The notes beneath the pieces are model-generated. The model made no database searches and was not told the origin of the DNA. It was given only the letters and a program-made list of their open reading frames with translations. Made by a program: the position numbers and the translations under genes. Shown here in pieces: positions 43,560 to 55,118 of a DNA stretch of 64,000 bases (within the stretch, counting starts at the first letter, position 1; every line of letters starts with the position of its first letter). Source of the DNA: Talpa occidentalis (taxonomy: Eukaryota > Chordata > Mammalia > Eulipotyphla > Talpidae); the NCBI RefSeq assembly GCF_014898055.3, contig NW_023601104.1:85729106-85793105 (forward strand), in the 5' to 3' direction.

Positions 43560-44500
43560 TTTGTTGAGACTTTGCCAGTGAAAATTTCCCCCAGTTCTTG
43601 TGTGTTTGGAAATGTCCTTCCTTAGTCTTCACTTTTGAAGGGTACCATCACTAAATATAGAATTTTAGGATGCTGATTTGTTTTTATCACTTTGAAGATG
43701 TTATTTTATTGTCTTGTATTCTTGTTGAGAAATCAGCTTTTAGTCTCATTGATATTTCTGGGATGATTTTAAGATTTGTTCTTTATGTTTGATTTTCAAC
43801 AGTGATGCATCTAAGTGCCCCAATGTAATGTACTATACACCTAAATTTTTGAATCTTTTGCTTAAAGTCTTTTTTCAGTTTTGGAAAACCCTTGTCAATT
43901 AGCCCTTTGGATACTGCTTATGTTCCTTCTGTCTCCTCTTTTGAGTTTTAACTACAAAAGCTAGAATTTTCATTCCTTTCTGTATTTACCTATGTACTGC
44001 CTGAACTTTTCCATCCTTTTACTTATATTTCATGTACTGCCTGAATTTTTCCATCCTTTTGTTTATACTTCATTCTGGAGAATAAAATCATCATTATGTT
44101 AAAAATCCTTTCCTTTCATCTATAAAATGTGTTCTTAACTCATTTATTGAGCTAATAACTTAAATTTTCAATCATTACATTTTTAAATAAACTTAATTTT
44201 ATAATAGTTTTAGATTTATAGAAAAGTTTCAAAAATTTATATAGATTTCCCACATAGCTCCTATTAGTTTCCCCTATTGTTAATATCTTACCTTAGTATT
44301 GTGCATTTATAACAGCTAGTGAAACATTACTGTTTCACCACAAATAATGAACTGATACAATTTTTCCTTGTTTAATTCTAGAATTTAATTCCCATTTCTA
44401 GGACTCTGGTGTAATTGTAATCTATTTTCCTCAACACTCCATCTTAGTTTTTGCCATGCCATCTGTGAATCAGTTTTTCCAGATAGTTTCTTTTTGTTGT
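43560..44500 (-). mobile_element. Old L1 debris
   Basis: 'TTGTTGAGAAATCAGCTTTTAGTCTCATTG', 'TTTTAAGATTTGTTCTTTATGTTTGATTTTCAACAGT', 'TTTCAGTTTTGGAAAACCC' and 'CTCCTCTTTTGAGTTTTAAC' match in order an old L1 segment (GTTGAGAAGTCAGCTGTCAATC ... TTTTAAGATTTTCTCTTTGTC). 'ATAGTTTTAGATTTATAGAAAAGTTTC' to 'GTTTCCCCTATTGTTAATATCTTACCTTAG' (44205-44300) is a second L1M block. Strand is inferred from the usual antisense reading of these blocks. Confidence 0.55.
43992..44071. repeat. 40-bp tandem duplication, two units
   Basis: ATGTACTGCCTGAACTTTTC and the next 20 bases (43992-44031) repeat at 44032-44071 with three or four substitutions. The duplication is local, within old L1 debris. Confidence 0.9.
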
Positions 44501-45234
44501 CGTACTTGGTATACTATTTCTTAATATAAGCAATCATGTATGAAAATAATGTGAGTGTTCTGGAAGATATATTATTTATTCAAAGAAAGTCCATCTTATC
44601 CTCTGATTGCTAGATTGATTGAGAAATTACTCTAAGCCAAACAGTGACTAGACTGATTTTAAGGCGGGATTTTGCCACCATCACATTTGCATGACTAAGA
44701 TGCTATTCAGGGTTCCACCTGAAAGTCACCTAGGATAGCTAGAGTTTATTGTATTTGGTTGTCTGTATACTCATTTCTTTTCTCTTCATCGCTAGAGATA
44801 GCATAAAATATTGCTCTACTTTTTAATGATTTTCTACTTAGCTCTAGTTCTCTACCTTGAAACAACTAAATACCAATAAGAGAAAACTTTAAGTGTTTGG
44901 TTGCACTGAATTTCTAACTTGATTTCTTCCAAAATTACCCTTGAATGTTTTGTTGATTTATCTAACTCTTAGCCATGCCCCTCAGTCTGGATTTCTCCAT
45001 CTCTTAGGTTTCATGATCGAGAGACTCCACTTAGAGAAACATGGTCATCAGAATGCATAGGTCTTGATTCCTCAAGTTCTAGTTGACTTGGAAGCTCACT
45101 GATGCCCTCACACACACTGTTCTAATCTTACATTTCTTGTCAATTAATTATAGTGGGATCATTTATCTGTGATTAGGTACTCTATCTCAGCTAATGAAAG
45201 TTCATTTGCATCATTTTTTTGCTGCTTATATTTG
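44501..45234. other. Probably old L1 or unique DNA, no gene seen
   Basis: Lies between two L1M blocks. 'GATGCTATTCAGGGTTCCACC' could be L1-derived but I cannot place it. Confidence 0.3.
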
Positions 45235-45760
45235 TTTTAGTCATTTTTGAGGTAAAATAGACGCATAAAATGTGTAAACTATAATTACATAATTCCAGTT
45301 TAATAGTTATGCTTTTCCTTAACTACCTACCAGATTAAACTATTATTATTTTTAATAACACAACATCCTGGGAGACCATTTCAGTCTCTAATAGAGTCCT
45401 CCATTCTATAGGGCACCACTATTTTAACCTTTACCTCTATTGATTAACATTATCTATTCTTAAATTTCATAAAGATGAAATGGAATTATATCTGCTTTTT
45501 ATATCTGCCTTCTTGAAGCATTTTTTTTTCCTGATATTTTTCCGTGCAGTGCATGTAGCAACAGTTTTCTGTTATTGTTACTGATGTGTAGTTTTGCATG
45601 ATATGCACATACCAGACTTTCTAAATTCCATTTTGGTTATTCCCAGTTCTTATGAGTAAGTCCACCATGTACAGTTCCACATAGGCGTATTTATGGTCAC
45701 CTACACCCATTGTTGAGTGTATACCTACTAGTGAGCATTTTCAATTGTGAAGCCTGACAT
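45235..45760 (-). mobile_element. Old L1 fragment, antisense
   Basis: 'TTTTTGAGGTAAAATAGACGCATAAAATG', 'AATTTCATAAAGATGAAATGGAATTATATC', 'TGCATGTAGCAACAGTTTTC', 'TTTTGGTTATTCCCAGTTCTTATGAGTAAG' and 'TACCTACTAGTGAGC' follow the antisense of an L1M 3' region step by step. Confidence 0.8.
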
Positions 45761-46907
45761 TCATTCTCATTGCAATAAGGGAAGGACAAATATGTATTTA
45801 GAAATACTACTATTTACCATTTCTCTGGAAGCATTAGTCACTATATTAAGGAAAAACTAAATTAAATACAGAAATATTGGGAAAGTAAAGACAAAAATAT
45901 CTGATCATGGTGAGAAATAAGATTCCCCAGCTAAGATTAAACATAAACATGATTAAACAAAACATTAAAATAAATGATTCTACTTTGAAGATTCAATAGC
46001 TCTGTTAGTAAAGTTACAATTGATCATAAAAAAGCAGAAAAAGTTGCCAAAGATTAAAGTGATGAATAAAAGAGATGAGTATTCAAATTTGTGACTGTTT
46101 TCAAAATGAATCTTTAAAAAATCAGTAGATTTAAATATACTAAAGTGATCTAGTAGATAATATAGAAACTTGGATATTTAGATAAGTAACTATTTCAATT
46201 TTTATTTATTAAAGTTTTGAGTAATTGGCATAAGGTAATTGAAACACTCCTTTCTTTCCAATGCCTATAAATATGGATATTTTGAGAAAATACTTTATTA
46301 TAAATTGTACCTAACATGTACTTAGAACTAGAAGAAAATAATTCTTTTGAATATGAATATTTCTATGAGGAAAGTTAATGGAGTTAATGGAGAGGCATAT
46401 GATTTATTTTCAATAGAGGAATTACTATTTTTAAATAGACACAGGTCTTTCAGGTCAACAACAGACTAAGGAAAATTCTAACAGATTATCAAACACTTCG
46501 AACATCTTGGCCTGTAAGAGAATTTCTTTGTATACTTACGCTCTGGTAACTACAGAGCAATCAAGCCCCTAGTGAGCATCCAGAAAAACAAGCAATTGTA
46601 TTCAGCAGTGACTACTAGCCTTAGAGTTCAATATTGCTTACCTAAATATGAACCAGTATAAAGCATAGTAAGTATTTATAAAAGCAAAAGCACAGTGAAG
46701 AGCTTAAAATATTTATGAATACATATTAGGTGGTCAGTTAATCTCATTTCAGTATCTTTGAAGGGAAGGTAAAATTGTGCCCTCTAATTATAACAAAAAA
46801 TTTCAATCTAATATAAATTAGGATCAGAATATAAGTATTCGATACGTATTTGCTAATTGAAGATTGTACTTTAATTTTTTTTATAATATTCTCATCAAAC
46901 TCTAACT
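45761..46907. other. Unique A+T-rich DNA, no gene seen
   Basis: Nothing recognised. Confidence 0.4.
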
Positions 46908-46921
46908 AAATCAATAATACA

Positions 46922-47192
46922 GGGCCTCCCCTGGTGGCACAGGTGGTTGAGCGCAGCACTGTGAAGCTGTCTGCGGCCTCCGCAGCGTGGATTCTATCCC
47001 AACTGGTCAGCGAGAATCCCACGTGGCACAGCAGACCTCTCCTGTCTCTCCCGCTGCTCCCCTCAGCAGTGCACTTCGGTCAATCTGCCTGTTCTGTTCC
47101 CCACTCTGTCTCTGGTGAATCCTCTCACCCTCCTGCACATCTGGCCTGTACGCCAGTTCTTGCATGCATGAATAAGTAAATCTTTCCCAAAA
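46922..47192 (+). repeat. tRNA-derived SINE type B
   Basis: Starts GGCCTCCCCTGGTGGCACAG, has GCGCAGCACTGTGAAGC, ACCTCTCCTG and the CTGCTCCCCTCAGCAG hairpin. The 14-15-bp duplication AAATCAATAATACAG lies at 46908-46922 and 47193-47207, perfect. The tail is short (AATAAGTAAATCTTT). Confidence 0.95.
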
Positions 47193-47207
47193 AAATCAAT
47201 AATACAG

Positions 47208-48404
47208 TGCTAGGCACACAGTGCACAATTTATAATTATTTGCTGAACTTGAATTTGAGCAGTATTTGGGTTAATGGCCTGTAGCTCTAAACTCTAATTT
47301 ACTCCCTTCCCTGGCATCAAGATTTTTTTTTTCCCATTTCTACGACCCCTAAAATTTTCTGGATGGCTGGAGATGAGACAGAGAAAACATAAACATTTTC
47401 TTTGGGCTAAGCTTTCTCAATTTGCCTGTTTTAGGATAATAAACCATGAGTTTTAATTAAGTTTGTAGGCTCACCATCTGTGAGCATCTGGAGTCTCATT
47501 CTGTTGCCGTGTTGAAGCAAGAGCCCCAATTCCAACTTGCCTAATAGGACATGTAGATCGAATGGCAGGGTAAGTGCCAACAGTTAATTTTTCCCCTTAA
47601 GGTCACTTTCCATTCTATATCTGAGTCCATAAAAGAGTTAGTATAATCCTTCAAAGTCATTTATGCTATATTATCACCTACATAGAAAGTTGACAATAAA
47701 TTTACTTTTCCTTTTTTTCTTTTAATAATATGCCAATTTGATAATTTGCATTCTTACCTAATTTCTATTAAAATATAATTTGTTAGGAGCATTTCTTGTC
47801 TAATTGATAAGATAAAACATTTGTTTTACTTACAAATGGGGAAAAATACAAATGCTACTATTATAAAAATAATTACAAGATTTGCTATCTTTTCTAAAAT
47901 GAGATTTTAGGAAACAAAGAAGATAGATTATATCAACATTTTCAGTTAGATAGACTCATTTTCAACAAATATGGTTAGGCCTAGCTTTTTAAGGTAATAA
48001 AAATTCATAGTATCAAACAGGAACATCATGTCAAATGTTGCTAAATCATCTAAAGTCTGTGGTTTTAAATTATGGTATAAAAAGTTCACTGTGAAAATAT
48101 AATTTAATTATCAGTGATGTTTGTCATGTGGTTGGACATGCATTAAATTTAGACTTTTGCTATAATTATTAAGAATATTGAGCAGATAATATATTTCTGC
48201 AGTTGGTGACAATGTGATATTGTGTAAAAGCATAACCTCTAGACCTAAACCCTAACTTCAAATTAATTTCAAAGGATTTTTGAACACTCAGAAATTTTCT
48301 TAGCAGCCTCTAAACTAGCAACCTTCTGTCAGCTAAAGGCAATTTACATTTGAAATTATCACAAATTACTTTAAGATTTAAAAAACCCTTTTTATTAACA
48401 GTAT
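47208..48404. other. Unique DNA, possible L2 scrap
   Basis: 'CAGTGCTAGGCACACAGTG' at 47204-47223 could be a shred of an L2 end. Nothing else recognised. Confidence 0.35.
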
Positions 48405-48790
48405 ATGTTTTAGTTATCTACTGCTATGTATCAACTACCTCCTACCCCAAATTTGGCTGAAGGCAACAGTTCTTTGATCACATATCATATTTAGGGATTG
48501 GATTTTACATAGGAATCAGTCGAATGGTTCATTTTTAATGCAACATCAACTCAGTAACTCAGTGGTAATCAGCTGACAGATGGTCTAGTCTGGAGGATCT
48601 AAAACAGCTTCCTTCATATCTTTTGCCTTATTGGTGATGACTGGGAAACAGTGATACAGCCTACTCCTGGCTTCTCCTAGTGGGGTGCATTGCCATGCAG
48701 CATGGCACCCCAGGTAATCAGACAGATGGGACGGCTTGAGACTCCAGCAGATGTTTTACCCAGGCCTGGGTAAAAGCTGAAATGTTTTTC
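48405..48790. repeat. Ancient interspersed repeat, family unresolved
   Basis: 'TTTTAGTTATCTACTGCTATGTATCAACTACCTCCTACCCC' resembles the start of a widespread old repeat (TTAGTTATCTACTGCTGCATAACAAACTACCCC). The rest (CAACTCAGTAACTCAGTGG; GGGACGGCTTGAGACTCC) is diverged. Confidence 0.55.
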
Positions 48791-49706
48791 ATGACCTAGT
48801 CTTAAGAGTCTCAGAATATCATATAGTCTGCATAAATTACTAAAACTAACCCAAATTCAAGAAGAGTGGAAATACATTGTCCCTCAACAGAAGTAACAAA
48901 GCATGTGTCCCCTTTTAATCTAGCATGATGCATATTTAGAAAAATACACTGCCACGTGAATGTATAAACTAACACATTTTCATACATTGTTGAATAATCC
49001 ACGCTCAGGATAAGCAACACCAAAATCAGTACTCAGAGTATTTTATCCTTCCTTTCCCCAGTTATAAGTAACTGTCTCTAGAATAACTACTAACTTCTAA
49101 AACCATCATTTAGTCATTGTACTTTATATAGATGGACACTTATCTTCCTAGCTTACAGACTATCAACAACTTATTTCATACAGAAATCAATGTAGCCTGA
49201 AAGCAAATGATGAGGTCACTTCACTGCTGATGGGAATGATTCAGAAGAAAAAAAAATCAGTAAGAGAGAACATAAACTTGTTCTAAATTTGAAAGTTCAG
49301 ATTAAGCATGAGAGAATAGATAATGGTTTGGTCACCAATAGCCATCAATAACTGTTCTAAATGGTATGACATGTTTTTAATGGACTTTATCAAGTATATG
49401 GTCTACATCTGACTTATTGTTTTGATACCTGGTAATTTTCTGGATCCTGCATTTTCTCATTTATATATTTTCATTACAAAAAGTCGATAATGTCTGTTTT
49501 CTTTCTCTTTCATAAGTTTTGTGATCATTTATATTGCATCTATAGTTTCACCTCTTTATTTAAATTATATCCCAACTGACAATTTGTCTGACCACATGCC
49601 AAGTACAGAGAAGATTGGGTTTAAGAGTCTTACAAGTTAAGTTCCCATGATTTTTAAATTAATAATGGTTAGATGGGGAAAAAACATTCTGCAGAAGACT
49701 CTGCAA
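48791..49706. other. Unique DNA, no gene seen
   Basis: Nothing recognised. Confidence 0.4.
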
Positions 49707-49834
49707 AATATATATATATTATAATATATAATATAATATACAGTTATAATATATATTAATATATACTAATGATATATTAATATATATCAATTATATATAT
49801 TGCTAATATATTATATATATTATATATTATAATT
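49707..49834. repeat. Palindromic A+T-only tract
   Basis: About 128 bp of almost pure A and T made of TATA, AATATAT and ATTATA units with only isolated C and G. It is self-complementary along most of its length, so it can extrude as a hairpin or cruciform. Confidence 0.9.
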
Positions 49835-50453
49835 CACTGACAAAAATAGAAAAGTTAAATTACTCTTTAAATAGGCTTGATTATGTTTATTGTGTATTTA
49901 TAAGTTATAAAATTTTTCAGTTTTGATTTTAATAGTCTTAACGACTGTATTTGCCACTATAATTGTGATTAAATTTATCACTTTCATAAATTTAATATCT
50001 GGAGTATGAAAATTCCATGGTTCACAATTGTTGCTTGTAAGCTGGGCCAATAGTCTTGTGACTATGAATCCCTATGGAAAAGCAAGTGGCCCTATTTGTC
50101 ATATTCAGATAATTCTCTTCCACTACCAGGAGACTGAACATAGTTCAAGTAGACTCCACATCTTTGGTACATGTATTTTTCAGTTAAATCTAAAGGGCAA
50201 GTTACAAGGATCATAAATGATATAACAAAAGACAAATTAGGGAAAAGAGAGGTTTCACGGAGCAAAATGGGTCAATTTCAAGCAAGTCAAACCCTATGGT
50301 CTGAGTGAGGGACTAAAGTTAAGTATGAAGATTGTTACCTATATTCTATTATCCTCATCCCGACATGTCATTCTCTGAAGACAAGACCCTGTAGTAAAGC
50401 TCAAATTTCTAATATGTCAGAGATAAACTGTTGCCATGAACTTCATTAAAATA
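49835..50453. other. Unique DNA, no gene seen
   Basis: Nothing recognised. Confidence 0.4.
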
Positions 50454-50468
50454 GAAAACCTCATAACT

Positions 50469-50747
50469 GGGGCCTCCCTGGTGGTGCAAGGGGTTGACAC
50501 AATCTGTGAAGCTGGCCACAGCTACTGCAGCCTGAGTTTGATCCCAGGCCAGGGAGCAACCCACATAGTGCATCAGACCTCTCCTGACTCGCCTGCTGCT
50601 CCCCTCAGCAGTATACTTCAGTCATTCTGTCTGTTCTGTTCTCCACTTCGTCTCTGGTGAACCCTCTCACTCCCCACAACTCTGGCCTGTACCCTAGTTC
50701 TTGTATGTATAAATAAATAAAATCTTTAAAAGAAATTAAAAAAAAAT
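50469..50747 (+). repeat. tRNA-derived SINE type B
   Basis: Starts GGGGCCTCCCTGGTGGTGCAAG, body hairpin intact, ends AATAAATAAAATCTTT and A-rich tail. The perfect 15-bp duplication GAAAACCTCATAACT lies at 50454-50468 and 50748-50762. Most CpGs are lost, yet the duplication is intact. Confidence 0.95.
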
Positions 50748-50762
50748 GAAAACCTCATAACT

Positions 50763-51359
50763 AAAAAGATATTTGTATATAATGCATACCATGGCAGCAT
50801 AAACCCTGAAACAACCACTGGTAGCAAATATTTAGTAGAGCTCAGTGATCCCTCAAAGATATATTATACAGTCAGCCTGACAACTATTGAATTTCACTAT
50901 TTTTATGAAAGCAGGTTTATAGAAAGCATTACTAGAAATATGTGTGTTTATGATATTTTCAGACATATTTGGGGAGTAGTGCTGTGTTTACTCTGTAACC
51001 CTCATCTTGATGAAAATCAAGAAATTTTGGATGGACCAAAATTTTCTTTTATTTCAATACAATGAGTTGGAACTACTTCCTCATAACTTTCTGTTCAGTT
51101 CATCAGACGATTCCCATAGTTTTGAAAGTTGGACAATGAAAAATGTTAGAGTAAAATAGCATCTTGCAATGATGGATTGCTTTTACAAGATAAATTGCAA
51201 AATAATATAGATTCATTTATACAAAGTTACAACTTTTTACTTCTAGAAATTTATTAAACAAACGAGCCTATATCCCAATCTCTCAATCCACATAATTAAC
51301 TTTTATACTAATTTGGGATGCGTTTATGTGTGATAAGGGAAAAGTTTCTGCAAAGACAT
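50763..51359. other. Unique DNA, no gene seen
   Basis: Nothing recognised. Confidence 0.4.
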
Positions 51360-51500
51360 AGATTAAGGCCAAAATTCATCTCTGATGTTTAGTAGCTATT
51401 TGCCCTTTAGCAGTTTTCTTAACCTCTTTGCATCATAGATTTCCTTATTGTAAAATAAGATTATTAAATACCTATTACAGTGCTTAGAAAGTTACGTGAT
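51360..51500 (+). repeat. MIR element, diverged
   Basis: 'TTAGTAGCTATTTGCCCTTTAGCAGTTTTCTTAACCTCTTTGCATC', then 'TTTCCTTATTGTAAAATAAG' and 'CCTATTACAGTGCTTAG' match sense MIR (TAGCTGTGTGACCTTGGGCAAG ... CTCATCTGTAAAATGGG). Confidence 0.6.
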
Positions 51501-52166
51501 GAACAGAAAAATAATGATATATTTAAAAATCTTCTAGAAAGAATGACTAGCACTCCTTCCTAGCAGACACTTCACACCAGGCAAAATTTTGTCCAATGAC
51601 TTCTTTGATTAAAATGGAAAATGCTATATTTCTTTTTTAAGGCCCCCTCAGGCACCACTGCCTCTGGAGTGTTTTTTGTTATCAAACCATTTCTGTAGAA
51701 TTAACAACTCTCATTTCCATGCTGCATTTATATCTATGAGAACACTTTGAAATTTTATCACATCTATCGCTTTACTTACTGCCTACATTCCCTGTAACTT
51801 TTTAGATGAACATAGAAATGACCCTGTTTTTAGAGCATTTAGCTAGATTTTCTTAACAAATATTCAAAAGAATAAAGGAAGAAATGAATGGCTGAGGTCA
51901 TAGTTCCAGCTGCAAAATGAAAGTCAGGAAGAATATGTGACTAGATAAGCAGGGACAGAACCAATTATCAATTATTCTACAGACTGTTAGTCAAATGTGA
52001 CTTTGTTGATTTCAGGGAAAAATTGGTAATATATAAAAATACTTCACACTAGTTGCCAATATTTCAATGTGTGTGTGCATACACACGTGTGTGTAAAATG
52101 ATGCAATATTACCCTTAAACAAGAACAATTTCATTCTCCAAAAATAAATATAAGATAAGCTTTATT
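51501..52166. other. Unique DNA with short GT/CA tract
   Basis: TGTGTGTGTGCATACACACGTGTGTGT-type alternating tract at 52068-52094. Nothing else recognised. Confidence 0.4.
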
Positions 52167-52182
52167 AAGAATTTCCAGTAGT

Positions 52183-52462
52183 GGGCCTCCCCGGTGGCGC
52201 AGCGGTTGAGTGCTGGGTTGCGAAGCTGCCCCCAGCCTCTGAAGCGCCGGTTCGATCCCCGGCTGCTCCCCGGCCACCAGAGGAGGGTCCCACATGGCGA
52301 GCAGACCTCTCCTGCCGCCCGCTGCTCCCCTCAGCAGTGTCCTTTGGTCCTTCTGACTGCTCTGCTCCCTGCTCTGGCTCTGGTGAATTCTCTCACCCTC
52401 CCGTGCTTCTGACTGTACCCAGTGCTTGTATAAATAAATAAATAAATATTAAAAAAAAAAAA
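52183..52462 (+). repeat. tRNA-derived SINE, young type A
   Basis: Both Pol III boxes look intact (TGGCGCAGCGG; GGTTCGATCCC) and many CpGs remain. The tail is GACTGTACCCAGTGCTTG then (AAAT)n, but the TCTTT is changed to TATTA. The 16-bp duplication AAGAATTT(C/T)CAGTAGT lies at 52167-52182 and 52463-52478, one mismatch. Confidence 0.95.
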
Positions 52463-52478
52463 AAGAATTTTCAGTAGT

Positions 52479-53057
52479 ATTATATAATGGCTTCTCTCAA
52501 TGATTTCTAATCTAGATTTGTGGTCAATAAAATGCTGTGGGCAGTTTGGATTTTCTAATATTTGTTTGGGGAAATCATGGTACACTTGTAGATATAAACA
52601 AGAACTTATATTTTGACGATCCAATGGCAACAATGTTGAGCTGTGAAATTAAATGGCCACAGGATTAAGGGGATGTGGGATAAAATGATGGCTCAGGCAG
52701 ACCCATGGGAACTCCCTGTGAGACACTTGATTTCTCCTGTCCCCTGCCGTCAGATATAAAAGATCCTGAGGCACTCTGCGGTTACAAAGTGGACAGACCC
52801 AGGACCTTGTGACATCACTCGCAGGCCAGCTGTCCAAGATTTTTCAGACCAGAAACCACTGGACATTGTTGAATGCTTGAGAAATGTCCAGCTATGATTT
52901 GCTCAGCTATTAAAAACTAAAGTGTTTTGCATTATAGCAGTTACCTTATTCTCGTTAACACTCATTTTTTAACTGATTAACTTTTAAAATTTTTAAAAAT
53001 GTATACATTTTAAATACAGATCATTTCCCTCTTAGAAGCTTCAAAAATATACTAAAA
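52479..53057. other. Unique DNA with a GC-richer pocket
   Basis: At 52640-52850 the base composition rises and ATATAAAAG (52755-52763) precedes CTCTGCGG. This is TATA-like and could be part of a degraded LTR or an unannotated promoter-like element. No exon is seen nearby. Confidence 0.3.
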
Positions 53058-53068
53058 ACAAAGATTTA

Positions 53069-53335
53069 GGGGGCCTCCCTGGTGGCTTAGGGGTTGTCTC
53101 AGTACTATGACCACAATGGCCCATTGCAAAGGCCTGATTTTGATCCCCGGCCAGGGAGCTGACCCACATGGCACAGCAGACCTCTCCTGTCTCGCCTGCT
53201 GCTCCCCTCAGCAGTACATTTCAGTAAATCCACCTGCTTTGCTCCCCACTCTGTCTCTGGTGAACCCTCTCACTCCCTGCACCTCTTGCCTACATCCCAG
53301 TTCTTCTGTGCAATAACTAAATAACATCTTTAAAG
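53069..53335 (+). repeat. tRNA-derived SINE type B, old
   Basis: Starts GGGGGCCTCCCTGGTGGC; the promoter region is heavily diverged. Body motifs ACCTCTCCTG and CTGCTCCCCTCAGCAG persist. The 11-bp duplication ACAAAGAT(T/C)TA lies at 53058-53068 and 53336-53346. The tail is degraded (CAATAACTAAATAACATCTTT). Confidence 0.9.
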
Positions 53336-53425
53336 ACAAAGATCTATGTTTGGAACCTATCATCAACTAGTTTCAAACACCGCTACATTATTTCATATAT
53401 ATTTTAAATACTCTCCCCCTTCTCT

Positions 53426-53673
53426 TTTTTTAAGATTTATTCATGCATACAAGAACTGGGGTACAGGCCAGATATGCGGGATGGTGAGAGGATACACCAG
53501 AGACAGAATAGGGAACAGAACAGGCAGACTGACTGAAACACACTGCTGAGGGGAGCAGCAGGTCAGACAGGAGAGGTCTGCTGCACCATGTGGGTATCTC
53601 GCCAGGCGGCTGGGATTGAACCCAGCTGCAGAGGCTGCAGACAGCTTCACAGCACTGCACTCAACCACCTACA
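53426..53673 (-). repeat. tRNA-derived SINE type B, antisense
   Basis: Starts TTTTTTTAAGATTTATTCATGCATAC and runs to CTCAACCACCTACACC; the last bases of the SINE head (AGGGAGGCCCC) are missing, so it is 5' truncated. No clear target-site duplication. It lies 90 bp from the sense copy at 53069-53335. Confidence 0.88.
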
Positions 53674-53689
53674 CCTCTTATTCACTCTT

Positions 53690-53790
53690 CTCTCCTCTTT
53701 CTCTCTCTCTCATTACATACATATCTGTACATACACACACACACATGTATGTCTACATATACACACATAGATATACAAACATACATATAG
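53690..53790. repeat. Compound CT / CA / TA-rich microsatellite
   Basis: CTCTCTCTCT, then ACATACATA, ACACACACACAC and ATATACACACATAG segments in succession directly beside the SINE's 5' end. Confidence 0.88.
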
Positions 53791-54334
53791 ATATTTTTCA
53801 TGGAGTGAAGATCAGGTTTTATAGCTTGATGAAATTCAGGGTACACATTTGACAAAAATAATTTATAGAAGATGCTGTGAACTTCAGGATGTATCACACT
53901 GGAGGCCATGGACTGTCAGATTGCTGTTATCAGTGACACTGACTTTGATGACACTGTTAAGATCATTACTGCCAGATATCTCTCGTATAAATTTTCTTTC
54001 TGCAACTTTAAAGACATCTAAGGAATTATATTTGGTTACTCTGTTTTCATCTTACAATTTTAAGAAATACTGATGATCTGCCTCATTTGATCTTTATACC
54101 TTCTCTTTTGCAAATCTTTTATATGTTTTAAAACATTGCTATTTTCCTCTTTCTTCCTTTACAAATGGGGATGATTTAATCTTTCTTTGATATTAAGGGA
54201 TCTCTAGGGTTATCTTTTGAACACTAATTTTCTTTGAACATTTGTAGAGTAACAAAGAAGATAATTCAGTTGATTTGACAGATCCTATTACAAGAATCCC
54301 ATTTTGAGGAATTTTGAAAATATTGACCTTCTGT
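53791..54334. other. Unique DNA, no gene seen
   Basis: Nothing recognised. Confidence 0.4.
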
Positions 54335-54350
54335 CTTACAAAGTTTTTTT

Positions 54351-54615
54351 TTTTTTTAATTTACTTATGATTACAAGAACTGGGGTACAGGCCAGAGGTG
54401 CAGGGGTGAGAGGATTCACCAGAGACAGAGTGGGGAACAGAACAGGCAGACTGACTAAATACGCTGCTGCGGGGAGCAGCGGGCGAGACAGGAGAGGTCT
54501 GCTGCGCCATGCGGGTTGCTCCCTGGCCAGGGATCTAACTCATCTAACTCTAACTGCAGTGGCTGTGGAGAACCTCATAGTTTGCGTCTTAACCCCTGTG
54601 CCACCAGGGAGGCCC
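54351..54615 (-). repeat. tRNA-derived SINE type B
   Basis: Minus-strand copy ending CCACCAGGGAGGCCC. CpGs such as TACGCTGCTGCGGGGAGCAGCGGG remain, but the tail is type B (GAACTGGGGTACAGGCC). The duplication CTTACAAAG(G)TTTTTT lies at 54335-54350 and 54616-54631 with a one-base insertion. Confidence 0.94.
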
Positions 54616-54841
54616 CTTACAAAGGTTTTTTGGAAACAATCTATTTGATCAGACACATGAACAGTAATGACATTATAGGAATATCAGAAGGGAAGCTGAA
54701 TCTCTTCTGTTCTCCACATTACAATAAGAACTTATCACATATTTAAAGTTGGAGGATTTTGATATCATGCATTATGTTGACTGGGATGAAATCACCTCAG
54801 CACGGAAGGCTCTGTGTGGAGCTCACAGAATTGTTACTCTT

Positions 54842-55103
54842 TTTTTTTAAAGATTTATTTATTTATACAAGTACTGGGGTACAGTCAGAAGCGTGGGAGG
54901 GTGAGAGAATTCACCAGAGCCAGAGCGGGGTGCAGAACAGGCAGACTGATGAAGTACACTGCTGAGGGGAGCAGCGGGCAGCAGGAGAGGTCTGCGTGCC
55001 ATGTGGGACCCTCGCCTGGTGGCCGAGGATCGAACTGGCGCTGCAGAGGCTGTGGGCAGCTTCGCAACCCAGCGCTCAACCACTGCGCCACCGGGGAGGC
55101 CCC
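54842..55103 (-). repeat. tRNA-derived SINE, young type A
   Basis: Minus-strand copy with CpG-rich head (GCTTCGCAACCCAGCGC; CTGCGCCACCGGGGAGGCCC). The 15-bp duplication A(G/A)AATTGTTA(C/T)TCTT lies at 54827-54841 and 55104-55118, two mismatches. The B box complement reads GGATCGAACTGG. A 105-codon chance frame crosses it. Confidence 0.95.
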
Positions 55104-55118
55104 AAAATTGTTATTCTT

